Assembly: GCF_000635915.2 (NCBI RefSeq)
Contig: NZ_CP015614.1
Span: 789,501 to 853,500, forward strand
Origin: Brevundimonas naejangsanensis
Lineage (GTDB): Bacteria > Pseudomonadota > Alphaproteobacteria > Caulobacterales > Caulobacteraceae
DNA length: 64,000 bases
Reading direction: 5' to 3'
Below are positions 1 to 8,604 of the stretch, one piece after another. Within the stretch, counting starts at the first letter, position 1; each line of letters opens with the position of its first letter. Below the pieces are notes generated by a model that saw nothing but the letters and a program-made list of their open reading frames with translations, made no database searches and had not been told where the DNA came from. The translations under genes were made by a program, and so were the position numbers.

Positions 1-182
1 GCAAGGACTTCCCCATGACGGGTTATGTCGAGGTCCGCTACGACGAAGAGCAGAAGCGCATCGTCTATGAGCCGGTGAAGCTGACGCAGGAATTCCGCAA
101 CTTCGACTTCCTGTCTCCGTGGGAAGGCGCCGACTATCCGACATCGGTCCTGCCGGGCGATGAAAAGGCGGGAGCGCAGTAA
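1..182 (+). CDS. nuoC: NADH-quinone oxidoreductase subunit C, 3' end only
   Basis: The window opens inside this gene; the last 59 codons are readable in the frame starting at base 3 and end with TAA at 180-182. The tail ([21 protein letters not shown], then [10 protein letters not shown]) is the conserved C-terminus of the NuoC 30-kDa subunit, which sits in the peripheral arm of complex I beside NuoD. The last base of the stop codon is the first base of the nuoD ATG, so the two are translationally coupled. The start and most of the protein lie outside the window. Confidence 0.93.
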   Translation, partial: KDFPMTGYVEVRYDEEQKRIVYEPVKLTQEFRNFDFLSPWEGADYPTSVLPGDEKAGAQ

Positions 183-1453
183 TGGCCGACGTCAAGAACA
201 TGCCCGCGCCGCTCGGTTCGGCTATCGACCCGTTCGAGGACTATGAGGACGGCCTGACCCCGCACGCGCGGGCGATGGACGACCGCAAGTTCACCATCAA
301 CTTCGGCCCGCAACACCCGGCCGCGCACGGCGTGCTGCGTCTGGTGCTGGAGCTGGACGGCGAGCTGGTCACGCGCGTTGATCCGCACATCGGCCTGCTG
401 CACCGCGGCACCGAGAAGCTGATGGAGGCGCGCACCTACCTCCAGAACATCCCCTACCTGGACCGGCTAGACTACGTCTCGCCGATGAACCAGGAGCACG
501 CCTTCTGCCTGGCCATCGAGCGCCTGCTGGAGATCGACGTGCCGTATCGCGGCCAGCTGATCCGGGTCCTGTACTCGGAGATGGGCCGCATCCTGAACCA
601 CCTTCTGAACGCGACCATGCAGGCCATGGACGTGGGCGCCCTGACCCCGCCGCTGTGGGGCCACGAAGAGCGCGAGAAGCTGATGGTCTTCTATGAGCGG
701 GCCTGCGGCGCGCGCCTGCACGCCAACTACTTCCGTCCGGGCGGCGTCCACCAGGACCTGACGCCCGAGCTGATCGACGACATCGGCCGCTGGTGCGCCG
801 AGTTCCCGGCCGCGCTGAACGACATCGAAAGCCTGGTCACCGAGAACCGCATCTTCAAGCAGCGCAACGTCGACATCGGCGTGGTGTCCAAGGAGAACGC
901 GCTCGCGTGGGGCTTCTCGGGCGTCATGCTGCGCGGCTCGGACATTGCCTGGGACCTGCGCAAGGCCCAGCCGTACGACTGCTACGCCGACATGGAGTTC
1001 GACATCGCCGTCGGCAAGAACGGCGACTGCTGGGACCGCTACCTGTGCCGCGTCGAAGAGATGCGCCAGTCGGTGCGCATCATGGAGCAGTGCATCCACA
1101 AGCTGCGCAACTGCCCTGGCGAGCCTGTCCTGACCGAGGACAACAAGATCGCCCCGCCGCGTCGCGGTGAGATGAAGCGTTCGATGGAAGCGCTGATCCA
1201 CCACTTCAAGCTCTACACCGAGGGCTTCCGCACTCCGGAAGGCGAGGTCTATGCGGCCGTCGAGGCGCCGAAGGGCGAGTTCGGCGTCTATCTGGTGTCG
1301 GACGGCACCAACAAACCCTACCGCGTCAAGCTGTCGGCGCCCGGCTTCCGTCACCTGCAGGCGATGGACTGGATGAACCGCGGCCACATGCTGGCGGACG
1401 TGTCCGCCATCCTCGGCTCGCTCGACATGGTGTTCGGAGAAGTGGACCGATGA
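182..1453 (+). CDS. nuoD: NADH-quinone oxidoreductase subunit D
   Basis: A 423-residue 49-kDa subunit of complex I, in the peripheral arm next to the membrane, where it forms the quinone-binding cavity together with NuoB and NuoH. The family signature [10 protein letters not shown] lies at residues 41-50, and the hydrogenase-derived fold runs over the full usual length to a C-terminus ending in VFGEVDR. The N-terminal 35 residues are a slightly acidic extension. The ATG overlaps the nuoC stop by one base, and the nuoE ATG overlaps this stop in an ATGA, consistent with one polycistronic message. Confidence 0.97.
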   Translation: MADVKNMPAPLGSAIDPFEDYEDGLTPHARAMDDRKFTINFGPQHPAAHGVLRLVLELDGELVTRVDPHIGLLHRGTEKLMEARTYLQNIPYLDRLDYVSPMNQEHAFCLAIERLLEIDVPYRGQLIRVLYSEMGRILNHLLNATMQAMDVGALTPPLWGHEEREKLMVFYERACGARLHANYFRPGGVHQDLTPELIDDIGRWCAEFPAALNDIESLVTENRIFKQRNVDIGVVSKENALAWGFSGVMLRGSDIAWDLRKAQPYDCYADMEFDIAVGKNGDCWDRYLCRVEEMRQSVRIMEQCIHKLRNCPGEPVLTEDNKIAPPRRGEMKRSMEALIHHFKLYTEGFRTPEGEVYAAVEAPKGEFGVYLVSDGTNKPYRVKLSAPGFRHLQAMDWMNRGHMLADVSAILGSLDMVFGEVDR

Positions 1454-2124
1454 GCGTTCGTCGTCTCGCCAAGGAGCAACCGTCCTCTTTCGAGTTTTCG
1501 AAGGAGACGATGGAAAAGGCTCAGTGGTGGATCAAGAAGTATCCGGAATCGCGTCGCCAGTCGGCCGTGATCCCGATCCTGTGGCTGGTCCAGAAGCAGG
1601 AAGGCTGGGTCTCTGAACCCGCACTGCGCGCCATCGGCGACCTGCTGGGCATGGCCTATATCCGGGTGCTGGAGGTCGCGACCTTCTACACCATGTTCCA
1701 GCTGACGCCGGTCGGCACGACCGCGCTGATCCAGGTCTGCGGCACGACGCAGTGCATGCTGCGCGGCTCCAATGATCTGATGCGCGTGTGCCGCGAGAAG
1801 ATCGGACCCAAGGACGAGCTATCCGCCGACGGCCGCTTCACCTGGCAGGAAGTCGAATGCATCGGCGCCTGCTCGAACGCGCCGGTGGCCCAGATCAACG
1901 ACCTCTATTACGAAGACCTGACGCCTGAGAACATGGCCCAGATCATCGACGACTTCGCCGCGGGCAAGACGCCGAAGGCGGGCAGCTATGTCGGCCGTCA
2001 TACGTCTGAGCCGGTGGGCGGCCCGCGCGTTCTGACGGACCCGGCGCTGTATGACGGCTCGGCCGCCCAGAAGATTACGAAGCTGCCGAACTCGGAGCCC
2101 GTCGCTGAAAAGGCGCCGGCCTGA
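1450..2124 (+). CDS. nuoE: NADH-quinone oxidoreductase subunit E
   Basis: A 224-residue 24-kDa subunit of the NADH-oxidising module, with a thioredoxin-like fold carrying the N1a [2Fe-2S] cluster. The four ligands are visible: C97 and C102 (CGTTQC), then C137 and C141 (CIGAC). The protein runs about 50 residues past the fold with a low-complexity Ala/Pro/Glu tail ending EPVAEKAPA, as is common in alphaproteobacterial NuoE. It starts in an ATGA overlap with nuoD, and its stop shares one base with the ATG of the next small gene. Confidence 0.96.
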   Translation: MSVRRLAKEQPSSFEFSKETMEKAQWWIKKYPESRRQSAVIPILWLVQKQEGWVSEPALRAIGDLLGMAYIRVLEVATFYTMFQLTPVGTTALIQVCGTTQCMLRGSNDLMRVCREKIGPKDELSADGRFTWQEVECIGACSNAPVAQINDLYYEDLTPENMAQIIDDFAAGKTPKAGSYVGRHTSEPVGGPRVLTDPALYDGSAAQKITKLPNSEPVAEKAPA

Positions 2125-2393
2125 TGGCGCGGCCGGACCTCGAGACAGATGCGGGCAGGGCGGCCTATCGGGCTGAACTGCGTCGCGTGGGCTGGCGTCA
2201 GCGTTGGGCTGGCCTGGCTTGCATCGTGGTCGCGGCCGCATTGGTTTTGTTCGCGCGCGACGGCCGTTTCGGCCTGACTGACAACGCGGTGATGGCGGCC
2301 TATGGCCTGTTGGCTATCGGATGGGTGCTGGTGATCTACGCCGTCTTCCAGCGCACCCGCCACCATAAACGCCGCATGGCGGAAGGACTTTAA
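2124..2393 (+). CDS. Small two-helix membrane protein inside the nuo operon
   Basis: An 89-residue protein lodged between nuoE (one-base TGATG overlap) and nuoF (6-base gap). The N-terminal 28 residues are charged (many Arg). Two hydrophobic segments follow, at about residues 29-43 (GLACIVVAAALVLFA) and 58-75 (AAYGLLAIGWVLVIYAV), and then a basic tail (RTRHHKRRMAEGL). No catalytic motif or known domain is recognised. The tight coupling to nuoE and nuoF suggests it is made together with complex I, perhaps as an assembly or accessory factor, but that is inference only. Base use matches the neighbours, so it does not look newly acquired. Confidence 0.8.
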   Translation: MARPDLETDAGRAAYRAELRRVGWRQRWAGLACIVVAAALVLFARDGRFGLTDNAVMAAYGLLAIGWVLVIYAVFQRTRHHKRRMAEGL

Positions 2394-2399
2394 GGGATC

Positions 2400-3713
2400 A
2401 TGGTCGGCATCCTCCAAGACAAGGATCGGATCTTCACCAACCTCTATGGCTTCCACGACTGGGGCCTTGAGGGTGCGAAGACGCGCGGCGCGTGGAACGC
2501 CACCAAGGACATGCTGGACCTTGGCGGCGACTGGATCATCAACAACGTCAAGAACTCGGGCCTGCGCGGACGCGGCGGCGCCGGTTTCTCGACTGGGCTG
2601 AAGTGGTCCTTCATGCCCAAGGAAGTGAAGGATCGCCCTCACTACCTGGTCATCAACGCCGATGAGTCCGAGCCCGCGACCTGCAAGGACCGCGAGATCA
2701 TGCGTCATGATCCGCACCTGCTGATCGAAGGCGCTCTGATCGCCTCCTTCGCGATGAAGGCCCACGCCTGCTACATCTACCTGCGCGGCGAATACATCCT
2801 CGAGCGCGAGCGCATGGAAGCCGCCGTCAAGCAGGCCTATGAGGCCAGGCTGATCGGCGACGACAACGTCCACGGCTGGGACTTCCACGTCTACATCCAC
2901 CACGGCGCGGGCGCTTATATCTGCGGCGAGGAGACGGCCCTGCTGGAGTCGCTGGAGGGCAAGAAGGGCCAGCCGCGCCTGAAGCCGCCGTTCCCGGCGG
3001 GCGCCGGTCTCTATGGCTGCCCGACGACCGTGAACAACGTGGAATCGATCGCCGTGGTGGGCACCATCCTGCGTCGCGGCGCGGACTGGTTCGCCAGCTT
3101 CGGTCGTCCCAACAACACCGGCACCAAGCTGATGTCGCTGTCGGGTCACGTGAACACGCCCTGCGTGGTCGAAGAGGCCATGTCGATCCCGCTGCGCCAG
3201 TTGATCGAGGATCACGGCGGCGGCGTGCGCGGCGGCTGGGAAAACCTGAAGGCCATCATTCCGGGCGGCGCGTCCTGCCCGGTCATCACACGCGAACAGG
3301 CTGAAGTCGCCCTGATGGACTTCGATTCCATGCGCGAGCATCGCTCGTCGCTGGGCACCGCCGGCGTGACGGTCATGGACCAGTCCACCGACATCGTGAA
3401 GGCGATCGCCCGCATCAGCTACTTCTTCAAGCACGAGAGCTGCGGCCAGTGCACGCCGTGCCGTGAAGGCACTGGCTGGATGTGGCGCGTGCTGGAGCGT
3501 ATGGCCATCGGCGACGCCGACCCGTCCGAGATCGACCTGCTGCTCGACGTGGCCGGTCAGGTCGAAGGTCACACCATCTGCGCCCTCGGGGACGCCGCCG
3601 CCTGGCCCGTGCAGGGCCTGATCCGGCACTTCCGTCACGAGATCGAAGAGCGCATCCACACCTACCGCAGCCGCCGCGCGAACTTCGCCGGCCACGCGAT
3701 CGCGGCGGAGTAA
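2400..3713 (+). CDS. nuoF: NADH-quinone oxidoreductase subunit F
   Basis: The 437-residue 51-kDa subunit that oxidises NADH. The FMN/NADH glycine-rich loop [10 protein letters not shown] is at residues 57-66, and [13 protein letters not shown] marks the FMN-binding region. The N3 [4Fe-4S] ligands are C348, C351 and C354 (SCGQCTPC) with C394 (HTICALGD). Length is normal for the family. The ATG is six bases after the upstream small membrane gene. The stop is five bases before the nuoG ATG, and a GGAG inside the nuoF terminus serves as the nuoG ribosome-binding site. Confidence 0.98.
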   Translation: MVGILQDKDRIFTNLYGFHDWGLEGAKTRGAWNATKDMLDLGGDWIINNVKNSGLRGRGGAGFSTGLKWSFMPKEVKDRPHYLVINADESEPATCKDREIMRHDPHLLIEGALIASFAMKAHACYIYLRGEYILERERMEAAVKQAYEARLIGDDNVHGWDFHVYIHHGAGAYICGEETALLESLEGKKGQPRLKPPFPAGAGLYGCPTTVNNVESIAVVGTILRRGADWFASFGRPNNTGTKLMSLSGHVNTPCVVEEAMSIPLRQLIEDHGGGVRGGWENLKAIIPGGASCPVITREQAEVALMDFDSMREHRSSLGTAGVTVMDQSTDIVKAIARISYFFKHESCGQCTPCREGTGWMWRVLERMAIGDADPSEIDLLLDVAGQVEGHTICALGDAAAWPVQGLIRHFRHEIEERIHTYRSRRANFAGHAIAAE

Positions 3714-3718
3714 TCGTA

Positions 3719-5764
3719 ATGCCTATCGCCAAGGTCAACGGCGTTGAAGTCGAGTTCGAACCGGGCATGACCGTGCTGCAGGTCGCCGAGCGCGCCGGGC
3801 AGGAAATCCCGCGCTTCTGCTACCACGAGCGCCTGTCCATCGCCGGCAACTGCCGCATGTGCCTGGTCGAGGTGAAGCCTGGACCGCCGAAGCCGCAGGC
3901 TTCGTGCGCGCTGCCGGCCGCCGACGGCCAGGAGATCTTCACCGACACGCCGATGGTCAAGAAGGCCCGCGAAGGGGTGATGGAGTTCCTGCTCATCAAC
4001 CACCCGCTCGACTGCCCGATCTGCGACCAGGGCGGCGAGTGCGACCTGCAGGATCAGGCCGTCGGCTACGGCCGCGACGGCTCGCGCTACGGCGAGAACA
4101 AGCGCGCGGTCGAAGAAAAGAACATGGGCCCGACGGTCAAGACGTTCATGACGCGCTGCATCCAGTGCACGCGTTGCGTTCGCTTCATTACCGAAGTGGC
4201 TGGCGTGCCGGACATCGGCATGATCTCGCGCGGCGAAAGCGCTGAGATCACGACCTATCTGGAAAAGAACATCGACAGCGAGCTGTCGGGCAACGTCAAC
4301 GACCTGTGCCCGGTCGGCGCCCTGACGCACCGTCCGTGGCAGTACCACTACCGCCCGTGGGAGCTGAAGAAGACCGAGACCATCGACGTGATGGACGCGC
4401 TCGGCTCCAACATCCGCGCCGACTCGCGCGGCGCCGAAGTCATGCGCGTGCTGCCGCGCGTGAACGAGGGCATCAACGAAGAGTGGCTGTCGGACAAGAG
4501 CCGCTACGCCGTCGATGGCCTGCAGGCGCGTCGTCTGGATCGCCCGTGGGTGCGCGAGAACGGCAAGCTGCGTCCCGCTTCGTGGGAGGAAGCCCTGTCG
4601 GTCGTGGCCGACAAGCTGAAGGCCGCTCCGGCTAACCGCATCGGCGCCATCGCCGGCGATCTGCAGGACGCCGAGTCGATGAAGGCGACGCTGGACCTGT
4701 TCCGCGCCCTGGGCTCGGCCAACACCGACTGCCGTCAGGACGGCGCGGCGCTGGGCGGCGAGGCTCGCGAGGGCTGGCTGTTCAACTCTGGCCTGCAAGG
4801 CATTGAAAACGCTGACGCCATCCTGATCGTGGGCGCCAATCCGCGCACGGAAGCGCCGCTGCTCAACGCCCGTATCCGCAAGAGCTGGCTGAAGGGCGGC
4901 GTCGAAGTCGGCGTCATCGGCCCGCAAGCCGACCTGACCTATGATTACGCCTGGCTGGGCGCCGGTTCGAAGACCCTGGCCAAGCTGCCCAAGGCCGCGA
5001 CCGACTTCCTGACCCAGGCGGAACGTCCCGCCATCATCGTCGGCGCGGGCGCCCTGATCGGCGAGACCGGCCCGGCCGTGCTGAACGCCCTGGGCGCGCT
5101 GGCCAAGAAGGTCGGCGTGGTCAAGGACGGCTGGAACGGCTTCAACGTCCTGCACGCCGCCGCCGCGCGCGTCGCCGGTCTGGACATGGGCTTCCTGCCG
5201 GGCGAGGGCGGTCTGGACGTGGCCGGCATGCTGAAGCCGGGCGCGCTGGACGTGCTGTTCCTGCTGGGCGCCGATGAGGTGAACGCGGACGCATCGGGCG
5301 CCTTCCGCGTCTATCTGGGCTCGCATGGCGATCGCGGCGCGCACGGCGCGGACGTGATCCTGCCGGGCGCGGCCTACACCGAGAAGTCGGGCCTCTACGT
5401 CAACACCGAAGGCCGGGTGCAGATGGCCGAGCGCGTGGTCTTCCCGAAGGGCGAGGCCAAGGACGACTGGGCCATCATCCGCGCCCTGTCCGAGCGGGTC
5501 GGCCACAAGCTGCCGTTCGACACCCTTGAGCAACTGCGCGCCAAGCTGATGGGCGACCATCCGACCTTCGGCCGCATCGACTATCTGGCTCCGGCCGCGA
5601 CGTTCGACGTCGCCAAGCTGGGCGCCAAGGGGGACCTGGGCGACGTCGCCTTCGTCTCCGTCATCGCCGATCCCTACCTGACCAACCCGATCGCGCGCGC
5701 CAGTGAAACGATGGCCCAACTGTCCGCTGAGCGGACGGCGCCGGTCGCCCTGGCGGCGGAGTAA
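3719..5764 (+). CDS. nuoG: NADH-quinone oxidoreductase subunit G
   Basis: The 681-residue 75-kDa iron-sulfur subunit. Its N-terminal ferredoxin domain has [2Fe-2S] ligands C34, C45, C48 and C63. A His/Cys set at H95, C99, C102 and C108 (HPLDCPICDQGGEC) follows, then CxxCxxC at 147-153 with a distal Cys in NDLCPVGAL. The rest is the molybdopterin-oxidoreductase-like domain, which carries no cofactor in complex I. The reading frame stays open upstream into nuoF, but the ATG at 3719 is preferred: it follows a GGAG, starts exactly at the conserved ferredoxin N-terminus and avoids a long overlap. Confidence 0.97.
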   Translation: MPIAKVNGVEVEFEPGMTVLQVAERAGQEIPRFCYHERLSIAGNCRMCLVEVKPGPPKPQASCALPAADGQEIFTDTPMVKKAREGVMEFLLINHPLDCPICDQGGECDLQDQAVGYGRDGSRYGENKRAVEEKNMGPTVKTFMTRCIQCTRCVRFITEVAGVPDIGMISRGESAEITTYLEKNIDSELSGNVNDLCPVGALTHRPWQYHYRPWELKKTETIDVMDALGSNIRADSRGAEVMRVLPRVNEGINEEWLSDKSRYAVDGLQARRLDRPWVRENGKLRPASWEEALSVVADKLKAAPANRIGAIAGDLQDAESMKATLDLFRALGSANTDCRQDGAALGGEAREGWLFNSGLQGIENADAILIVGANPRTEAPLLNARIRKSWLKGGVEVGVIGPQADLTYDYAWLGAGSKTLAKLPKAATDFLTQAERPAIIVGAGALIGETGPAVLNALGALAKKVGVVKDGWNGFNVLHAAAARVAGLDMGFLPGEGGLDVAGMLKPGALDVLFLLGADEVNADASGAFRVYLGSHGDRGAHGADVILPGAAYTEKSGLYVNTEGRVQMAERVVFPKGEAKDDWAIIRALSERVGHKLPFDTLEQLRAKLMGDHPTFGRIDYLAPAATFDVAKLGAKGDLGDVAFVSVIADPYLTNPIARASETMAQLSAERTAPVALAAE

Positions 5765-5767
5765 GAC

Positions 5768-6844
5768 ATGGACGCTGCGACTTCCTTCTGGGCCACTCCC
5801 GTCGGCTGGACCCTCGCCACTCTGGGCGGGATTCTGCTGGTCGTGGTCGGCATCCTGATCTCCCTGGCCTTCCTGCTGCTGGCCGACCGCAAGATCTGGG
5901 CGGCCGTTCAGCTGCGCAAGGGTCCGAACGTGGTCGGCCCCTTCGGCCTGCTTCAGTCCTTCGCCGACTTCTTCAAGTTCGTGCTGAAGGAGATCGTCAT
6001 TCCGGCCGGCTCGGACAAGGTGGTCTTCATCCTGGCGCCGCTGATCAGCTTCGTGCTGGCCTTCATCGCCTGGGCGGTGATCCCGTTCGCGCCGGGCTGG
6101 GTGGTGTCGGACCTGAACGTCGGCATCCTGTACATCCTCGCGATCAGCTCGCTGGGCGTTTACGGCATCATCATGGGCGGCTGGGCTTCGAACTCGAAGT
6201 ATCCGTTCCTCGGCTCGCTGCGTTCGGCGGCGCAGATGGTGTCCTATGAGGTCTCGATGGGCCTCATCATCATCAACGTCATCCTGCTGGCCGGGACGAT
6301 GAACCTGACCGAGATCGTGACCCAGCAACAGGGTTGGATCTGGAACTGGAACGCCTTCGGCGGCGGCCTTGAGACCCTGCCGACGATCATCGTCATGCTG
6401 CCGATGACGATCGTCTTCTTCATCTCGGCCCTGGCCGAGACCAACCGCCCGCCGTTCGACCTTCCGGAAGCGGAGTCGGAACTGGTGGCCGGTTATCAGG
6501 TCGAATACTCCTCGACCCCGTACCTGCTGTTCATGATCGGCGAGTACGCCAACATCGTCTTCATGTGCGCCATGATCACCCTGCTGTTCTGCGGCGGGTG
6601 GAATCCGGGCTTCCCGACCGACTTCCTGAACAGCGTCCCGGCCTTCGTCGCCAACCTGTTCTACCTGGCGGTCTTCGCCGCGAAGGTGGTCTTCTGGTTC
6701 TTCATGATCGCCCTGGTGAAGGCCTTCGTGCCTCGCTACCGGTACGACCAACTGATGCGTCTGGGCTGGAAGATCTTCCTGCCTGCCTCGCTGGTGGCCG
6801 TGGTTTTCGTGGCGGCGTGGCGCGTGTTCGTGGTGGGCGGCTGA
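5768..6844 (+). CDS. nuoH: NADH-quinone oxidoreductase subunit H
   Basis: A 358-residue multi-spanning membrane subunit that links the peripheral arm to the membrane arm and contributes to the quinone tunnel. Visible family features are [21 protein letters not shown] near residues 38-58 (a cytoplasmic loop) and [22 protein letters not shown] in the middle of the protein, the acidic loop at the quinone site. About eight hydrophobic segments are readable. It starts three bases after nuoG, and its TGA overlaps the ATG of the following small lipoprotein gene. Confidence 0.97.
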   Translation: MDAATSFWATPVGWTLATLGGILLVVVGILISLAFLLLADRKIWAAVQLRKGPNVVGPFGLLQSFADFFKFVLKEIVIPAGSDKVVFILAPLISFVLAFIAWAVIPFAPGWVVSDLNVGILYILAISSLGVYGIIMGGWASNSKYPFLGSLRSAAQMVSYEVSMGLIIINVILLAGTMNLTEIVTQQQGWIWNWNAFGGGLETLPTIIVMLPMTIVFFISALAETNRPPFDLPEAESELVAGYQVEYSSTPYLLFMIGEYANIVFMCAMITLLFCGGWNPGFPTDFLNSVPAFVANLFYLAVFAAKVVFWFFMIALVKAFVPRYRYDQLMRLGWKIFLPASLVAVVFVAAWRVFVVGG

Positions 6845-7056
6845 TGAGCATCCGCGTGCCCCTTCTGATCGGCCTGGCCGTCGCCGCGACGGCTGGCGCC
6901 TGCGCGCCCTATGAGGCCGAGCCCGTCTCGGTCTATCAGTGGGAGCGCAAGGTGCAGGAAGTTGAACGGCGCGAGGCGGAACGCCAGCGCCTGTGCCAGA
7001 CTCTCGACAAGGAAAGCGCCCGCTATGAACGCGAGTGCGCCGGAGTGAAATCGTAA
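6844..7056 (+). CDS. Small putative lipoprotein inside the nuo operon
   Basis: A 70-residue product with a short signal segment ([17 protein letters not shown]) whose Cys20 is followed by APYEAEP. AGAC is an acceptable but not ideal lipobox. The mature part is about 50 residues, charged and probably helical ([18 protein letters not shown]), with two more cysteines at 51 and 65. Its ATG overlaps the nuoH stop (TGATG) and its TAA overlaps the nuoI ATG, so it is coupled on both sides. No family is recognised. If lipidated it would sit in the periplasm or on a membrane face, unlike the core complex I subunits; a role in assembly or stability is a guess. Confidence 0.72.
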   Translation: MSIRVPLLIGLAVAATAGACAPYEAEPVSVYQWERKVQEVERREAERQRLCQTLDKESARYERECAGVKS

Positions 7057-7547
7057 TGCTGACCCGTATCGTTCAGGCGGCCAAGGGCGCGATGCTGACC
7101 GACGTGTTCGGCGCCGTCGGCCTGTCGCTGAAGTACATGGCCAAGCCCAAGGCCACGGTGAACTATCCGTTCGAGCGCAACCCGCAGTCGCCGCGTTTCC
7201 GCGGCGAACACGCGCTGCGTCGCTATCCGAACGGTGAAGAACGCTGCATCGCCTGCAAGCTGTGCGAGGCCATCTGCCCGGCGCAGGCCATCACCATCGA
7301 GGCCGAACCGCGCGCCGACGGCAGCCGCCGCACGACGCGCTACGACATCGACATGGTCAAATGCATCTACTGCGGCCTGTGCCAGGAGGCCTGCCCGGTG
7401 GACGCCATCGTCGAGGGACCGAACAGCGAGTTCGCCACCGAGACGCGCGAAGAACTGCTCTATGACAAGGCGCGCCTGCTGGACAACGGCGACCGCTGGG
7501 AGCGTCTGATCGCGAAGAATCTGGAACTCGACGCTCCGTATCGCTAA
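7056..7547 (+). CDS. nuoI: NADH-quinone oxidoreductase subunit I
   Basis: The 163-residue 8Fe ferredoxin subunit of the connecting arm, carrying clusters N6a and N6b. Two classic motifs are present: C64-C67-C70-C74 ([11 protein letters not shown]) and C103-C106-C109-C113 ([11 protein letters not shown]). An amphipathic N-terminal helix ([11 protein letters not shown]) anchors it to the membrane side. The ATG at 7056 is chosen over an upstream in-frame start at 7035 because it overlaps the preceding stop by one base and gives the usual family length. Confidence 0.97.
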   Translation: MLTRIVQAAKGAMLTDVFGAVGLSLKYMAKPKATVNYPFERNPQSPRFRGEHALRRYPNGEERCIACKLCEAICPAQAITIEAEPRADGSRRTTRYDIDMVKCIYCGLCQEACPVDAIVEGPNSEFATETREELLYDKARLLDNGDRWERLIAKNLELDAPYR

Positions 7548-7661
7548 ACGGAGCGGCGATTCCGCCACGCTGACCCTGACCTTCGGGCCGGGGCCGATTT
7601 CTGGAAGGGTCCGAGGCGTTCGCCCGGGCCATTGGTTTTGAAGAGGGGCGTCGTCCCGCAC

Positions 7662-8288
7662 ATGTTGCAAGGCCTGGCCTTCTATCTTCTGGCGACGGTC
7701 GCCGTGGTTTCCGCCCTTCTGGTGGTGACCGCGCGCAACCCCGTGCACTCCGTCCTCTGGCTCATCCTGACCTTCTTCTCGGCGGCCGGCCTGTTCGTGC
7801 TGCTGAGCGCCGAGTTCCTGGCGATGCTGCTGGTCGTCGTCTACGTCGGCGCCGTGGCGGTGCTGTTCCTGTTCGTCGTCATGATGCTGGACGTCGACTT
7901 CGTGAAGCTGCGCGAGGGTTACGCGCGCTACCTGCCGCTGGCGGGCATTGTGGCGGGCGTCCTGCTGGCCGAGATGATCATGGTGTCGATCAGCGTCGTT
8001 CAGGGCGGAGCCGCCCGCGACGCCGCCTCGCCGGTTCCGGCCGGGCCTGACGCGACCAACATCGAGACGATCGGCCGCGTGCTCTACACGGACTACGTCT
8101 ACTTCTTCCAGGCGGCGGGCGTGGTCCTGCTGATCGCCATGATCGGCGCCATCGTCCTGACCCTGCGTCACCGTCCGGGCGTGCATCGCCAGGATCTGGC
8201 GGCCCAGGCCAACCGCGAACGCGCCAAGGCCGTCGAGGTCAAGTCCGTGACCACGGGCCAGGGCGTCACCCCCGAGGAGCTTCTGTGA
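7662..8288 (+). CDS. nuoJ: NADH-quinone oxidoreductase subunit J
   Basis: A 208-residue membrane subunit with five hydrophobic segments. It includes the conserved region [23 protein letters not shown], which carries the pi-bulge helix of NuoJ, and a C-terminal soluble tail ([15 protein letters not shown]...). The ATG at 7662 is chosen over an in-frame TTG at 7632: a purine-rich GAAGAGGGG lies upstream and the protein then begins at the conserved [10 protein letters not shown] 114-base gap separates it from nuoI, the largest inside this operon, and no promoter is evident there. The stop overlaps the nuoK ATG by one base. Confidence 0.95.
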   Translation: MLQGLAFYLLATVAVVSALLVVTARNPVHSVLWLILTFFSAAGLFVLLSAEFLAMLLVVVYVGAVAVLFLFVVMMLDVDFVKLREGYARYLPLAGIVAGVLLAEMIMVSISVVQGGAARDAASPVPAGPDATNIETIGRVLYTDYVYFFQAAGVVLLIAMIGAIVLTLRHRPGVHRQDLAAQANRERAKAVEVKSVTTGQGVTPEELL

Positions 8289-8596
8289 TGGATATCTCGC
8301 TCCAGCACTATCTGGCGGTCGCCGCCATGCTGTTCACCATCGGCGTGTTCGGCATCTTCGTGAACCGCAAGAACGTCATCATCATCCTGATGTCGGTCGA
8401 GATGATCCTGCTCGCGGTGAACATCAACTTCGTGGCCTTCTCGACCCACCTGAACGACGTGTCGGGTCAGTTGATGGCCATGTTCGTCCTGACCGTCGCC
8501 GCGGCCGAGGCCGCCGTCGGCCTGGCCATTCTCGTGACCTTCTTCCGTAACCGCGGCGACATCGCGGTCGACGACGCCTCCGTGATGAAGGGCTGA
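8288..8596 (+). CDS. nuoK: NADH-quinone oxidoreductase subunit K
   Basis: A 102-residue, three-helix membrane subunit related to MrpC. Conserved acidic residues in the helices are visible in [17 protein letters not shown], and [13 protein letters not shown] is the second hallmark segment. Length matches the family. The ATG at 8288 overlaps the nuoJ stop (TGATG); an in-frame GTG one codon earlier is the only alternative. Confidence 0.96.
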   Translation: MDISLQHYLAVAAMLFTIGVFGIFVNRKNVIIILMSVEMILLAVNINFVAFSTHLNDVSGQLMAMFVLTVAAAEAAVGLAILVTFFRNRGDIAVDDASVMKG

Positions 8597-8604
8597 TCGG
8601 AACC

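Noticed and set aside
3482..3718. Upstream extension of nuoG by 79 codons
   Set aside because: It is Arg-rich and overlaps nuoF in another frame. The ATG at 3719 with GGAG before it matches the conserved N-terminus.
3662..6751. A 1029-codon open frame antisense to nuoG and nuoH
   Set aside because: It is the mirror of high-GC coding DNA: its residues are mostly Arg, His, Asp, Gln, Val and Gly with no domain or ribosome-binding site, and the + strand genes are certain. The same holds for the long antisense frames over nuoM/nuoN, dnaE, bamA and dxr.
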